From the NCBI GenBank assembly GCA_046292345.1, contig JBKBRC010000010.1, positions 13,168-77,167 of the forward strand: 64,000 nt of DNA, in the 5' to 3' direction. Below the pieces are notes generated by a model. That model worked only from the letters and a program-made list of their open reading frames with translations, searched no databases and had not been told where the DNA came from. The stretch's first letter is position 1. The number at the start of each line of letters is the position of its first letter. Positions 10,367-19,153 of this stretch are shown in pieces. The position numbers and the translations under genes are program-made. The stretch is from JBKBRC01 sp046292345 (lineage in GTDB: Bacteria; Bacteroidota; Rhodothermia; Rhodothermales; Rubricoccaceae).

Positions 10367-12634
10367 GCCTTTCCCGCCGCGGTTGGACACGTCGAATTTG
10401 GTCGTGCGTACGATCTCTTTGCGCCCGCGGCTCGTCTCGACCTCGAGCCCGTCGCGCGCGGCGTCCGAGACGGCCATGCCGAGCACGCGGTCGTCCGGGC
10501 CCTGAAGGCGCATTGCGATCACGCCCTTGGCGGCGCTCTTGAAGACCGGCACCTGCTGCACGGGGAAGATGAGCGCCCGCCCGCCCTGCGAGGCGAGGCA
10601 CACGTTCTCGTCGCCGCGTGCCACGAGCGCCTGCACGACCTGCTGCCCCGGCGCCAGGCGCACCACGACGCGGCCGTTCTTGTTGCTCGGCTCGGCGAAC
10701 GCGTCGAGCGCGAGGCGGACGGCGAGGCCGTCGGTCGTGACGGCGAGCACGAACGGGCCGGCCGGCTCGGGCTCTGGCGGCGCGCCGTCGCCACGGCCGA
10801 AGAGGGCGAGCTCGGCCGCGGCCGGCGGCGCCAGCGGAGGCGGCAGCGTACGCCCGTCGAGCGAGACGACGCCCACGACGCGCTCGCGGTCGCCGAAGTC
10901 GAACAGCTTCTGGATGGGGTCTCCGTGGCCGGTCGTGGAGGGCAGGTCGGCCACGAGGCAGGTGTAGGCTCGCCCGGCGGACGTGAAGAAGACGAGCGGG
11001 CTGCGCGTGCTCGCCGCGATCGCGTAGCCGACGCTGTCGCCCTCGCGCACGCGGATCGCGCCGAGGTCGGTGTAGGAGCGCTGGCGCTTGACCCACCCGT
11101 CGCGCGTGACGATGGCCACGACGTCCTCGGCGACGATGTAGTCCTCGGCCGAGAACGCGAGCGCCGCGTCCGGCCCGGCGATCGCGGTGCGGCGGGCGTC
11201 GGCGTAGCGGCGGCGCAGCGCGCGCAGTTCGCCGCGGACGAGGCGCCAGCGCGCGGCCTCATCGGCCAGGAGCGCGCGCAGCTCGGCCGCACGGGCCTCC
11301 TTCTCGGCCAGTTCTTTCAGGATCGCCGCGATCTCCATGCGCGCCAGGCGGTAGAGCTTGATGTCGAGCACGGCGTCGGCCTGCTCCTCGTCGAGGCCGA
11401 AGCGGTGGCCGAGGCGGCCGTTGGCGTCGGCGCGGTCGCGCGAGGCGCGGATGAGGCGGATGGCCTCGTCGAGCGCGTCGAAGATCCTGGCGAGGCCCTT
11501 GAGGATGTGGATGCGCCGCTCGAGCGCGGCCAGTTCGTGCGCGAGGCGGCGCGTGACGACCTCGAGCCGGAAGTCGAGAAAGGCCTGGAGCGCCGTGCGC
11601 AGGTCCACGCGGCGCGGGGCGGCGACCTCCGGGTTGTCGGTCGGGACGAGGCACGTCAGGTTGACGTGGAAGCGCGTCTGGAGCGGCGTGTGCTTGAACA
11701 GGTAGGCCATGGCGGCCTCGGCCGAGGCGCCGCGCCGAAGCTCGAGCACGACGCGCACGTCCTCGGTGGACTCGTCGCGGATGTCCACGATCTGCGGCAC
11801 GCGCCCAGCGCGGATGTGGTCGGCGATCTTCTCGATCAGGTCGGCCTTGGCTATGCCGTAGGGCACACTCGTGATCACAACGCGGCCCCTGCCCTCCTCG
11901 GCGTACTCGCCGCGCAGGTCGACCGGCCCCTCGCCGGTCTCGTAGATGCGCGCGAGCTCCTCGGGCGTGTTGAGGATGCGCCCGCCGGTCGGGAAGTCCG
12001 GCCCCTGGATGTGCTTCAGCAGCGTCTCGAGGCGGGCGCCGGGCGAGGCGATGAGCGCGACGCAGGCGTCGAGCACCTCGCCCAGGTTGTGCGGCGGAAT
12101 GTTGGTCGCCATGCCGACGGCGATCCCCGTGGCGCCGTTGACGAGCAGGTTGGGGAACGGCGCCGGCAGCACGACCGGCTCCGAGAGCTGCCCGTCGAAG
12201 GTGGGCCGGAAGGGAACGGTCTGCTGGCGGATCTCGCCGAGCAGGTCCGCGCCGAGGGCGGTCAGGCGCGCCTCGGTGTAGCGCATGGCCGCCGGGCTGT
12301 CGCCGTCGAGCGAGCCGAAGTTGCCCTGCCCGTCCACGAGCGGGGCGCGCAGCGCGAACGGCTGCGCCATGCGCACCATGGCCTCGTAGATGGCGCTGTC
12401 GCCGTGCGGGTGGTACTTGCCCATCACGTCGCCGACGATGGTGGCGCTCTTGCGGTAGCGCGCGTCCGGCGTCAGGCGCAGGTTGACGAGCATCGCGTAG
12501 AGGATGCGACGCTGGACCGGCTTGAGGCCGTCGCGGATGTCCGGCAGGGCGCGGCTCGTGATGACCGAGAGCGCGTAATTGAGATAGCGCTGCTGCGCGG
12601 TCTCGTGAAGCGGGATCGTCTCGACGACGGGCAT
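10286..12634 (-). CDS. parC: type IIA topoisomerase subunit A (topoisomerase IV ParC-like)
   Basis: 782 residues; the DNA-cutting subunit. The winged-helix and tower domains are intact, with RALPDIRDGLKPVQRRILYAM near the start, the catalytic tyrosine in AAMRYTEARL at about residue 118, and the coiled-coil region ERRIHILKGLARIFDALDEA. The C-terminal beta-pinwheel (about 500-780) does not begin with the QRRGGRG-type GyrA box at the expected place (GWVKRQRSYTDLGAIRVREG instead), which favours a decatenase-type ParC. A SNRGGKGR stretch near the very end is a possible displaced relative. Proline/glutamate insert around 625-645. ATG at 12634. First gene of the pair, with a TAGCTTTG box 44 bp upstream. 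Confidence 0.78.
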   Translation of the reverse strand: MPVVETIPLHETAQQRYLNYALSVITSRALPDIRDGLKPVQRRILYAMLVNLRLTPDARYRKSATIVGDVMGKYHPHGDSAIYEAMVRMAQPFALRAPLVDGQGNFGSLDGDSPAAMRYTEARLTALGADLLGEIRQQTVPFRPTFDGQLSEPVVLPAPFPNLLVNGATGIAVGMATNIPPHNLGEVLDACVALIASPGARLETLLKHIQGPDFPTGGRILNTPEELARIYETGEGPVDLRGEYAEEGRGRVVITSVPYGIAKADLIEKIADHIRAGRVPQIVDIRDESTEDVRVVLELRRGASAEAAMAYLFKHTPLQTRFHVNLTCLVPTDNPEVAAPRRVDLRTALQAFLDFRLEVVTRRLAHELAALERRIHILKGLARIFDALDEAIRLIRASRDRADANGRLGHRFGLDEEQADAVLDIKLYRLARMEIAAILKELAEKEARAAELRALLADEAARWRLVRGELRALRRRYADARRTAIAGPDAALAFSAEDYIVAEDVVAIVTRDGWVKRQRSYTDLGAIRVREGDSVGYAIAASTRSPLVFFTSAGRAYTCLVADLPSTTGHGDPIQKLFDFGDRERVVGVVSLDGRTLPPPLAPPAAAELALFGRGDGAPPEPEPAGPFVLAVTTDGLAVRLALDAFAEPSNKNGRVVVRLAPGQQVVQALVARGDENVCLASQGGRALIFPVQQVPVFKSAAKGVIAMRLQGPDDRVLGMAVSDAARDGLEVETSRGRKEIVRTTKFDVSNRGGKGRTIIERGTLRSVTPPPVEVVLPPARS

Positions 12635-12678
12635 GTCCGGGGGGCGTGCGAGTCCGGGGGCGGGAAGGGCGCGGGCAG

Positions 12679-12686
12679 CAAAGCTA
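12679..12686 (-). promoter_or_regulatory. putative -7 box TAGCTTTG for parC-parE
   Basis: Reading the minus strand, TAGCTTTG matches TAnnTTTG exactly and lies 44 bp before the ATG at 12634, in the 162-bp divergent spacer shared with the tyrA-like gene. Confidence 0.5.
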
Positions 12687-12796
12687 GCCCCGCCCCGGTG
12701 CCAGGGTGCGTCACACCCTCCTCCCCGCAGGGCGCGCCGGCCCGGACGGTGCGAGGTTTGTCCTCAGCGTCCCCTTCTCCCTCTTCCGCCTCGCCG

Positions 12797-13906
12797 ATGC
12801 CCTCCCCTACCCTCGCCATACTCGGCACCGGCCTCATCGGCGGGTCGCTCGCGCTCGCGCTGCGGGCGCGCCGCGCGGCGTGGCACCTCGTCGGGTACGA
12901 CCGCACGGACGTAGCCGCCGAGGCCCTCGCGCGCGGCGCCGTCCATGCCGTGGCTGCGTCTCCGGCGGAGGCCGTCGCCGGAGCCGACGTCGTCGTGCTC
13001 GCCACGCCTCCGGCGGCGGCGCTGCGCCTGCTCTCGGAGATCGCGCCGCACCTCGGGCCGGGGACGCTCGTAACGGACGTGGGCTCGGTCAAGCGGCCTG
13101 TCATGGCGCACGCGCGCGCAGTGCTCCCCGCCGGTGTGCGCTTCGTGGGCGGCCACCCGATGGCGGGCCGCGCGCAGGGCGGGATCGCGCACGCCAACCC
13201 GCTCCTGTTCGAGAACGCCGTATGGGTACTCTGCCCTGAAACGGCCCCCGACGCGCCTGAAGCCGGTGCGCCTGCGCTGCCGCCTCTCCTGCTCGCACTC
13301 GTGGAGGCCGTCGGTGCGCGCGCCGTCGTGCTCGACGCGGCGCGGCACGACCGCATCGCCGCCGCAGTGAGCCATCTGCCGCAGCTGCTCGCCGTAGTGC
13401 TCGCCGGCCTGGCCGGGGACGCCGACCCGCAGGCCCGCACGCTCGCCGCGGGCGGCTTCCGCGACATGACGCGCATCGCATCGTCGCCGTTCGGGCTCTG
13501 GCGCGAGATCATGGCGGCCAACCACGGCCCCCTGCTCGACGCCCTGGCGGCATTTGCGCGGCGCTTCGAGCGGCTCCGCCATGCCATAGCCGCCGAAGAC
13601 TGGGCCGCCGCCGAGGCAGCGTTCGATGCCGCACGGGCGCTGCGCGAGACAATTCCCGAGCGCTCGAAGGGCTTCCTGCATCCGCTCGCTGAGTTGACCG
13701 TCCGCGCCGAAGACCGCCCGGGCTTCCTGGCGGCGCTGTTCGCTGTGCTCGCCGAGGCCGGGCTCAACGTGCGCGATGTCGAGCTGCTGACCGTGCGCGA
13801 GGCCGTCGAGGGCGCGTTCCGGATCGGGTTCGAGGACGAGGCCGCGCTCGCGCGGGCGCTCGGCGTGCTGCGGGCAGCGGGCTACGACGCAGTACGCCTG
13901 GCCTGA
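12797..13906 (+). CDS. tyrA: prephenate dehydrogenase with C-terminal ACT domain
   Basis: 369 residues; oxidative decarboxylation of prephenate to 4-hydroxyphenylpyruvate in tyrosine synthesis. NAD-binding GTGLIGGSLALALR at residues 9-22, then TPPAAALRLL, the TDVGSVK loop, GGHPMAGR (substrate-binding histidine region) and the helical PDH domain to about residue 285. Residues 295-369 form an ACT domain (ELTVRAEDRPGFLAALFAVL), which usually gives feedback inhibition by tyrosine. ATG at 12797 is chosen by the Rossmann motif; the frame is open far upstream but antisense to parC. Stands alone, divergent from the topoisomerase operon. A GGCCTGATCAGGCC palindrome spans its stop codon. Confidence 0.93.
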   Translation: MPSPTLAILGTGLIGGSLALALRARRAAWHLVGYDRTDVAAEALARGAVHAVAASPAEAVAGADVVVLATPPAAALRLLSEIAPHLGPGTLVTDVGSVKRPVMAHARAVLPAGVRFVGGHPMAGRAQGGIAHANPLLFENAVWVLCPETAPDAPEAGAPALPPLLLALVEAVGARAVVLDAARHDRIAAAVSHLPQLLAVVLAGLAGDADPQARTLAAGGFRDMTRIASSPFGLWREIMAANHGPLLDALAAFARRFERLRHAIAAEDWAAAEAAFDAARALRETIPERSKGFLHPLAELTVRAEDRPGFLAALFAVLAEAGLNVRDVELLTVREAVEGAFRIGFEDEAALARALGVLRAAGYDAVRLA

Positions 13907-13958
13907 TCAGGCCGGAGCCTGCGGCCGGGGGGCGGCGCCAGGGCGCGGTCGCGGCGCG

Positions 13959-14477
13959 CTAGGGCTCGGGCACGAGCGGCGGCGCGCCCGGCAACTCGTC
14001 GTCGTCTCCGGGGCGCACCTCGGCCAGCACCACGTGGCCGGGTGTGCGATGCGCGTACAGCGCGAAGCGGCGCCCGGCACTCTCCCAGCGCAGTGTTCCG
14101 GACACGAGCGCGCTGCCCTGCGCCCCGGCCCCGGGTGCAAACGTGAGCAGAAGCACGCCCGCGTGCGGCCGCTCGAGCACGGCCGTGACGGCGCCGACGC
14201 CTCCGGCACGGTCCGTGCGACGCACCCGGGCGGCCAGGCGGGCCTCGTCGAACACGTCGATCTCGAGCGGCGTACCGGGCGGCAGGGTGTCGAGACGGGC
14301 TTCGGGCAGGCGGAGCGTCCCGGCACGCCGCGCCCACGCCGGCTGCTCGGCCGCCCCGAGCGCGTCCGCACGGGCGAGCCGTAGCGGCTCCCCGGCCGCC
14401 GGGGGGCGAGCGCAGCCGGCAAGCACGAGCGGCACAAGTACAAGCGTGAGGAGCGCGCGCACGGAGAAGGCGCTCAT
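13959..14477 (-). CDS. predicted lipoprotein, unknown
   Basis: 172 residues. A lipoprotein signal peptide is clear: MSAFSVRALLTLVLVPLVLAGC, with lipobox LAGC at residues 19-22. The mature part is beta-rich and charged, with no recognised domain. ATG at 14477 overlaps the stop of the metalloprotease by 4 bp (ATGA), so the two are translationally coupled; this is the main argument for this start and for a linked role, perhaps as a surface partner or inhibitor of the protease (inference). Confidence 0.72.
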   Translation of the reverse strand: MSAFSVRALLTLVLVPLVLAGCARPPAAGEPLRLARADALGAAEQPAWARRAGTLRLPEARLDTLPPGTPLEIDVFDEARLAARVRRTDRAGGVGAVTAVLERPHAGVLLLTFAPGAGAQGSALVSGTLRWESAGRRFALYAHRTPGHVVLAEVRPGDDDELPGAPPLVPEP

Positions 14478-17215
14478 CGCGCGAGCAGGAGGCGCCCGGT
14501 GTGCACGTGCGTCCCGGCGCGGAGGCGGTAAACGTAGACGCCCGCCGCGAGCCCCTCGGGAGCCCACGTCGCGGTGTGCGCGCCGGCCGGCAGGAGCGCG
14601 TCTACGAGCGTGGCCACGCGCACGCCGGTCACGGTGAACACCTCGAGCACGACGTGCGACGCCGCTCCGAGCGCATAGCCGATCGCGGCCTCGGTGCGGA
14701 ACGGGTTCGGACGCGCCGGCTGCACGGCGAGCGCGGGCACACCGGCCTCCTCCTCGGCCGACACGGACGCGACCTGGTACGTGACGGGTACCGTCTGCTC
14801 AGGCCGCGCGGGGTCGCTGGTTCGGATGAACAGGCGCGCCGTACGCGTGCCGGGCGTCTGCGCCGCCTCCGCGGGGAAGCGCAGGCGCAGCGGTGAGGTG
14901 CCGCCAGCAGGCGACGCCACACCGTAGGGCGTGCTCAGCCGAAGCCAGGAAAGCCCCAGATAGTCCGCGCGGATAGCCACGTCGTCCACGTCCAGGTAGT
15001 CCGTGCCGGCGCCCTGGTTACGGATGAACTGCACCTGCGCCGGGCCGCCGCCGGCAAACGACCGCGTGGCCACCTCGGTCCCGTCCACGACGTAGCGCGC
15101 GAGCGCCGCGTCGGGGTCGAGCACGATTTCGTAGCGGTGGTAGACGCCGGCAGACACGCTGCGGTTGGCGCTCGTGTAGCTGCCCGTCGAGGGCTCGTAG
15201 GCGAACACGTTGCCGCCCGAGAACGCCCACCCGGCCACGATGCGGCCGCGCAGCCCCTCGCGGACGATCGCGAAGTAGGCCGGGCCGGTCAGGCTGCCGA
15301 GCGCCACCTGGGCCGAGACCGCGTAGCGCCCGGTCGGCCGCGCGCCGATGAACGGCGACAGCACGAACTGGGCGCCGCTCGCCGGCGGCGTGATGCGCAG
15401 GTGCTGCGTACCGACGGCCGGATTGGCCGCGAGCACGCTGAAGGGCGTCGAGACCGGCGTCGCCCACAGCCCGTGGCGCACGCTCGCGGACGGGACGAAG
15501 CCCTCGTCGGCTTCGAACGACGTCTCGAAGAGAGTCTGCGGTCCGTCCGAGAGGCGTTTGCCGGAGAAGCCGGCGAGCGGGTCGTGCCCGGCCGGCAGAT
15601 AGGCGCGGGCAGCCAGGGCGGCCGTAAGCGCCGCGTCTTCGTCGGGCGGAGCGAGTGCGAGCGCCCCGGACGCCGCCGCCGAGCGCAGCGCGCCGCCGGG
15701 CGCGTCCGGACGCACATCCACGTCCCACATAAGCGCCGAGGGGCCGCTGTTCGAGACGGTGACGACGGCCTCGGTTTCGGCGCCGAAGGCGGCCGTGACC
15801 GAGACCGGCGCAACCGTGCTTGAAACGGGCGGATCGGCCAGCGTCAGGCGATAGTTCGCCACCATGTAGCGGATCTCGCGCAGCGCACGCGCCGCGTCGG
15901 CCGGGCCGTAGAGCACGGCCGGATCGGACGTGCCCGTGGGGGCGCCGTTCCACGTGACCGACGGGTTCGAGAAGACGGGCGCGCGCGTGTCGCCGGGCCT
16001 CCCGTAGGACATGACCGAGTTGTAGGGCACGCCGTTGTCGCCCGTCCAGCGCCAGCCGACGGCATAAGGGAAGAGCCCCCCGGCCTCCCCGGAGGCGTTC
16101 GTGGGCTGATCCCGGCCATGGCCGAGGCCCATGTTGTGGCCGATCTCGTGCACGAGCGTGAAGCCGGTCGCCATCTGCTGCACGCGGTTGACCGAGAAGC
16201 CGTACTGCGGGCTGCCGCTCAGCGTGTTCAGACGCCACGCGATCCCGCCGACGTCGCTGACGAGCGCGAAAAGTGCTACGAGATCGGCACCGTGCAGATC
16301 GCGTAGCTCGTGCACCTCGAGCATGAAGCCCTCCGCGTCCGGCCCGAACGGGTTGAACACGGGCGAGGCCGTCAGGCGCCGCAGGTGCCACGCAGACGAG
16401 GCCGTCGTGCCCCCGGGGTCGGGCGTGGCCTCGTCGTAATCCACCCGGTAGCTGTGCACGAGGCGGAGGCGGAGGCGGGCGTCGCTGTTGTCGAGGGCGA
16501 GCTGGGAGAGCCCGAGCGCCTGCGCGATCACGACGTCGATGGCGCCGTAGCGGATGTCGTTCTGCGCCCACGTCGCTGCGGCGGGCGTGTAGGGGATCAT
16601 GACGTCCACTGTGATCTCGTCAGGGACGTCGCCCGCACCGAGGGCCGGCGCAAACGGCACATGGACGCGGCTGTGGGCCGGCGCGCCCGGGGGGTGACCG
16701 TGTCCCTCGGCGCCGCAGAGAAGCTCGCCGAGCGCATCGGCCGGCACGCGCACGAACGCCGGCGCGTCGCCCGGCAGCAGGAAGAGCACATCCGGCCCAT
16801 CGGTAAAGAAGCCCACGAGGCGGTCGCGGTGGCGCGTCACGACGGCGACCTCGCCGCTGGCATCGAGCGCCGTCGCTGTAGCCGTCTGCATGCCGGGCCG
16901 GTAGCGCGCCTCGCGCCGGATGCCGAACGTGCGCGCGGCGCCGGGCAACTCGAGACGTAGGGCCGCGCCCTCGGCGAGCGCCTTCGCGCCCTCGGCGAGC
17001 GCTTCCGCGCCGCCGGCCACGACGCGGTAGCGGGCCGTCTCGCCGGGGAGCGGATCGGCCACGGTTAGCGGCGCGGCGTCGGCGCGCAGCAGGAGCGGTG
17101 CTCCGGCCGGGACGTGCTGCGCGGCAGCGCCGGAGGCCGCGAGCGCTCGCAGCACGAGCACGAGCCCTGTGAAGGCGAAACAAAGTCGCGAAGAGAGACC
17201 ACAGCGGAGCGACAT
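14474..17215 (-). CDS. secreted reprolysin-like zinc metalloprotease with T9SS sorting domain
   Basis: 913 residues. A Sec signal peptide (residues 1-36, ending ASGAAAQ) is followed by a pro-region and an M12/M72-like catalytic domain with the zinc motif HEIGHNMGLGHGRD at about residue 355 and a methionine-turn-like SVMSYG later. A jellyroll/lectin-like region follows (about 580-740: YFAIVREGLRGRIVAGW, DYLDVDDVAIRADYLG). The last 85 residues match the Por/type IX C-terminal sorting domain: PARPNPFRTEAAIGY, then LEVFTVTGVRVATLVD and the end GVYVYRLRAG. The enzyme is thus exported across the outer membrane and probably surface-anchored. ATG 17215 is preferred over an upstream TTG because the signal peptide starts there. 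Overlaps the lipoprotein start by 4 bp. Confidence 0.88.
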   Translation of the reverse strand: MSLRCGLSSRLCFAFTGLVLVLRALAASGAAAQHVPAGAPLLLRADAAPLTVADPLPGETARYRVVAGGAEALAEGAKALAEGAALRLELPGAARTFGIRREARYRPGMQTATATALDASGEVAVVTRHRDRLVGFFTDGPDVLFLLPGDAPAFVRVPADALGELLCGAEGHGHPPGAPAHSRVHVPFAPALGAGDVPDEITVDVMIPYTPAAATWAQNDIRYGAIDVVIAQALGLSQLALDNSDARLRLRLVHSYRVDYDEATPDPGGTTASSAWHLRRLTASPVFNPFGPDAEGFMLEVHELRDLHGADLVALFALVSDVGGIAWRLNTLSGSPQYGFSVNRVQQMATGFTLVHEIGHNMGLGHGRDQPTNASGEAGGLFPYAVGWRWTGDNGVPYNSVMSYGRPGDTRAPVFSNPSVTWNGAPTGTSDPAVLYGPADAARALREIRYMVANYRLTLADPPVSSTVAPVSVTAAFGAETEAVVTVSNSGPSALMWDVDVRPDAPGGALRSAAASGALALAPPDEDAALTAALAARAYLPAGHDPLAGFSGKRLSDGPQTLFETSFEADEGFVPSASVRHGLWATPVSTPFSVLAANPAVGTQHLRITPPASGAQFVLSPFIGARPTGRYAVSAQVALGSLTGPAYFAIVREGLRGRIVAGWAFSGGNVFAYEPSTGSYTSANRSVSAGVYHRYEIVLDPDAALARYVVDGTEVATRSFAGGGPAQVQFIRNQGAGTDYLDVDDVAIRADYLGLSWLRLSTPYGVASPAGGTSPLRLRFPAEAAQTPGTRTARLFIRTSDPARPEQTVPVTYQVASVSAEEEAGVPALAVQPARPNPFRTEAAIGYALGAASHVVLEVFTVTGVRVATLVDALLPAGAHTATWAPEGLAAGVYVYRLRAGTHVHTGRLLLAR
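16964..17005. repeat. 21-bp in-frame tandem repeat in the protease pro-region
   Basis: Two nearly identical 21-bp units encode a repeated ALAEGA(K) heptapeptide between the signal peptide and the catalytic domain. Confidence 0.65.
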
Positions 17216-17249
17216 GGCGCGCACGGCCGATATCAAAAAATGCAGCCTT

Positions 17250-17257
17250 CGAAGGTA
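17250..17257 (-). promoter_or_regulatory. putative -7 box TACCTTCG for the metalloprotease
   Basis: On the minus strand TACCTTCG lies 34 bp before the ATG at 17215, inside a locally AT-rich segment with a run of six A/T, in the 72-bp spacer after the AlbA_2 gene. Confidence 0.45.
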
Positions 17258-17287
17258 GCATAGAGGCCGCCGCGTCCGCGCGCCGCG

Positions 17288-17938
17288 TCAGGCCGCCGTG
17301 AAATAGTCCTCGCCGGCCGAGGCGTGGAAGCGCAGCACGCCGGCGCGCGTGAGCAGCACGAGCGTCTTCGAGGCGCGCCACGGCGGCAGGTCGGCCAGGC
17401 GCGCGTAGGCCGCGCTCGTGATGCGCTCGTGGCGGTCGAGGTACTCGAGCAGGCGGCGCTCGGCGTCGCCGAACGTGAACTGGACGGGCTCGCCCGAGGC
17501 CTCGGCCCGCATCAGGCGCACGGCCTCGCGGCTGGCCTCGACCGACTGGTCGGCCACGCGCAGGAAGGCGGCGCGCGGCGGCGTGCGCCCGTTCTCGGGC
17601 GGCCACACGAGGAAGTGCGGCCGCGCGGCCGAGGCCGGCACGTCGACGACGAGCACCTCGCGGCGCCGCGAGACGCGCACAGACTCGATGCGCACCTCGA
17701 CGGGCGGCTCGATGCGGGTCCGCAGAGCCTCCTCGAGCACGAACAATTCCTCGTCGGCATCCTTGAGCCCGACGAGCGTGCCGTCGTCGTCGACGCCGAG
17801 CAGGACGCGGCCGCCGGCCGTGTTGGCCAGCGCGATCACCTCACGCGCCAGGCGCTCGGCCCGCGGCATGCGGTGCTTGAACTCGAGGTGCGTGCCTTCG
17901 CCAAGGGCGACGAGGCGCTTGAGATCGTCGGCGGTCAT
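17288..17938 (-). CDS. AlbA_2 (Schlafen-type) DNA/RNA-binding domain protein
   Basis: 216 residues. The first 125 residues fit the AlbA_2 domain: GEGTHLEFKHRMP near the start, ALANTAGGRVLLGVDDDG, and VDVPASAARPHFL. The second half looks like a winged helix (EYLDRHERITSAAYARLADLPPWRASKTLVLL). Larger relatives with an HATPase_c_4 part are annotated as transcriptional regulators; here that part is absent, so it is a short form. ATG at 17938. Third gene on the minus strand after purM and gpsA, separated from gpsA by 116 bp that hold a repeat array. Confidence 0.75.
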   Translation of the reverse strand: MTADDLKRLVALGEGTHLEFKHRMPRAERLAREVIALANTAGGRVLLGVDDDGTLVGLKDADEELFVLEEALRTRIEPPVEVRIESVRVSRRREVLVVDVPASAARPHFLVWPPENGRTPPRAAFLRVADQSVEASREAVRLMRAEASGEPVQFTFGDAERRLLEYLDRHERITSAAYARLADLPPWRASKTLVLLTRAGVLRFHASAGEDYFTAA

Positions 17939-17993
17939 GCGGCGCGGGCAGGCGGCTCAGACGGGCATGGGCAGTATGAGCGGGCGGGCGGCT

Positions 17994-18057
17994 CTCTGGC
18001 GAGAGGCACTCTGGCGAGAGGCACTCTGGCGAGACGCGCTCCGGCGAGAGGCGCTCA
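17994..18057. repeat. 15-bp tandem repeat abutting the gpsA stop codon
   Basis: Four units of 15 bp (ctctggcgagaggca twice, then two copies with 2-3 changes) run directly into a fifth, diverged unit that contains the reverse-strand TGA stop of gpsA. Copies nearest the gene differ most, and those furthest away are identical. Confidence 0.75.
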
Positions 18058-19089
18058 GGCAAGGTGGGCCGCCTCGCGCTTGGGCTCGCGCGTCATCAGG
18101 TCGCCGACGGCGTCGGCCGGGCGCAGGCGGCCCGAGAGGATGGCCTGCACGGCGGTAGTGACAGGCATCTCGACGTCGTGCCGCGCGGCAAGTGCGCAGA
18201 CGGACTCGGCCGTGTGCACACCCTCGACGACCATCGTCATAGCGGCCTCGGCCTCGGCGCGCGTCCGGCCCGCGCCGATCATCTCGCCAAAGGCGCGGTT
18301 GCGGCTGTGGCGCGAGAAGCACGTCACGACGAGGTCGCCCAGACCAGCCAGGCCGGCGAACGTGTCGGGGCGCGCGCCCATGGCCAGCCCGAGGCGCGTG
18401 ATCTCGGCCAGGCCGCGCGTGACGAGGGCGGCCTTGGCGTTGTCGCCCAGGCCGAGCCCGTCCCCCATGCCGGCCGCAAGCGCCATCACGTTCTTGACCG
18501 AGCCGGCGATCTCGACGCCCACAAGGTCCGGGTTGGCGTAGACGCGCAGGCTGGGTGTCATGAAGGCCGCCTGTACGGCCTCGGCGGCCGCCACGTCCGG
18601 CATGGCCACGACGACGCTCGTCGGCTGGCGTAGCGCGACCTCCTCGGCGTGGCTTGGCCCGTAGAGCACGCCCACGCGGCCGGGGTCGGCATCGGGGAGC
18701 ACCTCGCGCAGCACGCCCGAGGCCGTCAGCAGCGTGCCCGTCTCGATGCCCTTGGCGACCGAGACGACGGTGTGCCCCGGCCCGACGCGCGCCGCGAGCG
18801 GCGCGATGGCCTTGCGCACGGCCTGGCTCGGCACAGCGATCACCCACAGGCGCGCGTCCTCGGCCGCCTCCGCCAGGTCCGACGTAAAGCGCACCGACGG
18901 TGGCAGCTCGGCCGCAGGGAGGTAGCGCGTGTTGCGGCGCGTGCGGCGCAGCTCGTCGGCGAGGGCTTCGCGACGCGCCCACAGGCACACGTCGTGTCCG
19001 GCGCCGGCGAGGCTGTAGGTGAGCGCGGTCCCCCAGCTGCCCGCGCCGAAAACGGCGACGCGGGCGGGGCGGTCATGCAGTGCGTTCAT
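18055..19089 (-). CDS. gpsA: NAD(P)-dependent glycerol-3-phosphate dehydrogenase
   Basis: 344 residues; reduces dihydroxyacetone phosphate to sn-glycerol-3-phosphate for phospholipid synthesis. Rossmann motif GAGSWGTALTYSLA at residues 15-28, then SVAKGIE, the catalytic-lysine region EIAGSVKNVMALAAGM, and LAGLGDLVVTCFSRHSRNRAFG, all typical of GpsA. ATG 19089 gives MNALHDRPARVAVFGAGSW; the frame continues upstream without family similarity. Lies 64 bp after purM on the same strand. Ends in a short tail KREAAHLA just before a repeat array. Confidence 0.95.
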   Translation of the reverse strand: MNALHDRPARVAVFGAGSWGTALTYSLAGAGHDVCLWARREALADELRRTRRNTRYLPAAELPPSVRFTSDLAEAAEDARLWVIAVPSQAVRKAIAPLAARVGPGHTVVSVAKGIETGTLLTASGVLREVLPDADPGRVGVLYGPSHAEEVALRQPTSVVVAMPDVAAAEAVQAAFMTPSLRVYANPDLVGVEIAGSVKNVMALAAGMGDGLGLGDNAKAALVTRGLAEITRLGLAMGARPDTFAGLAGLGDLVVTCFSRHSRNRAFGEMIGAGRTRAEAEAAMTMVVEGVHTAESVCALAARHDVEMPVTTAVQAILSGRLRPADAVGDLMTREPKREAAHLA

Positions 19090-19153
19090 GGAAGCTGTAC
19101 GCCGGAAAGCCCCGCGGCGGTCCCGCCCGTGGCGGCGCCCCGCGCGCGGCGGC

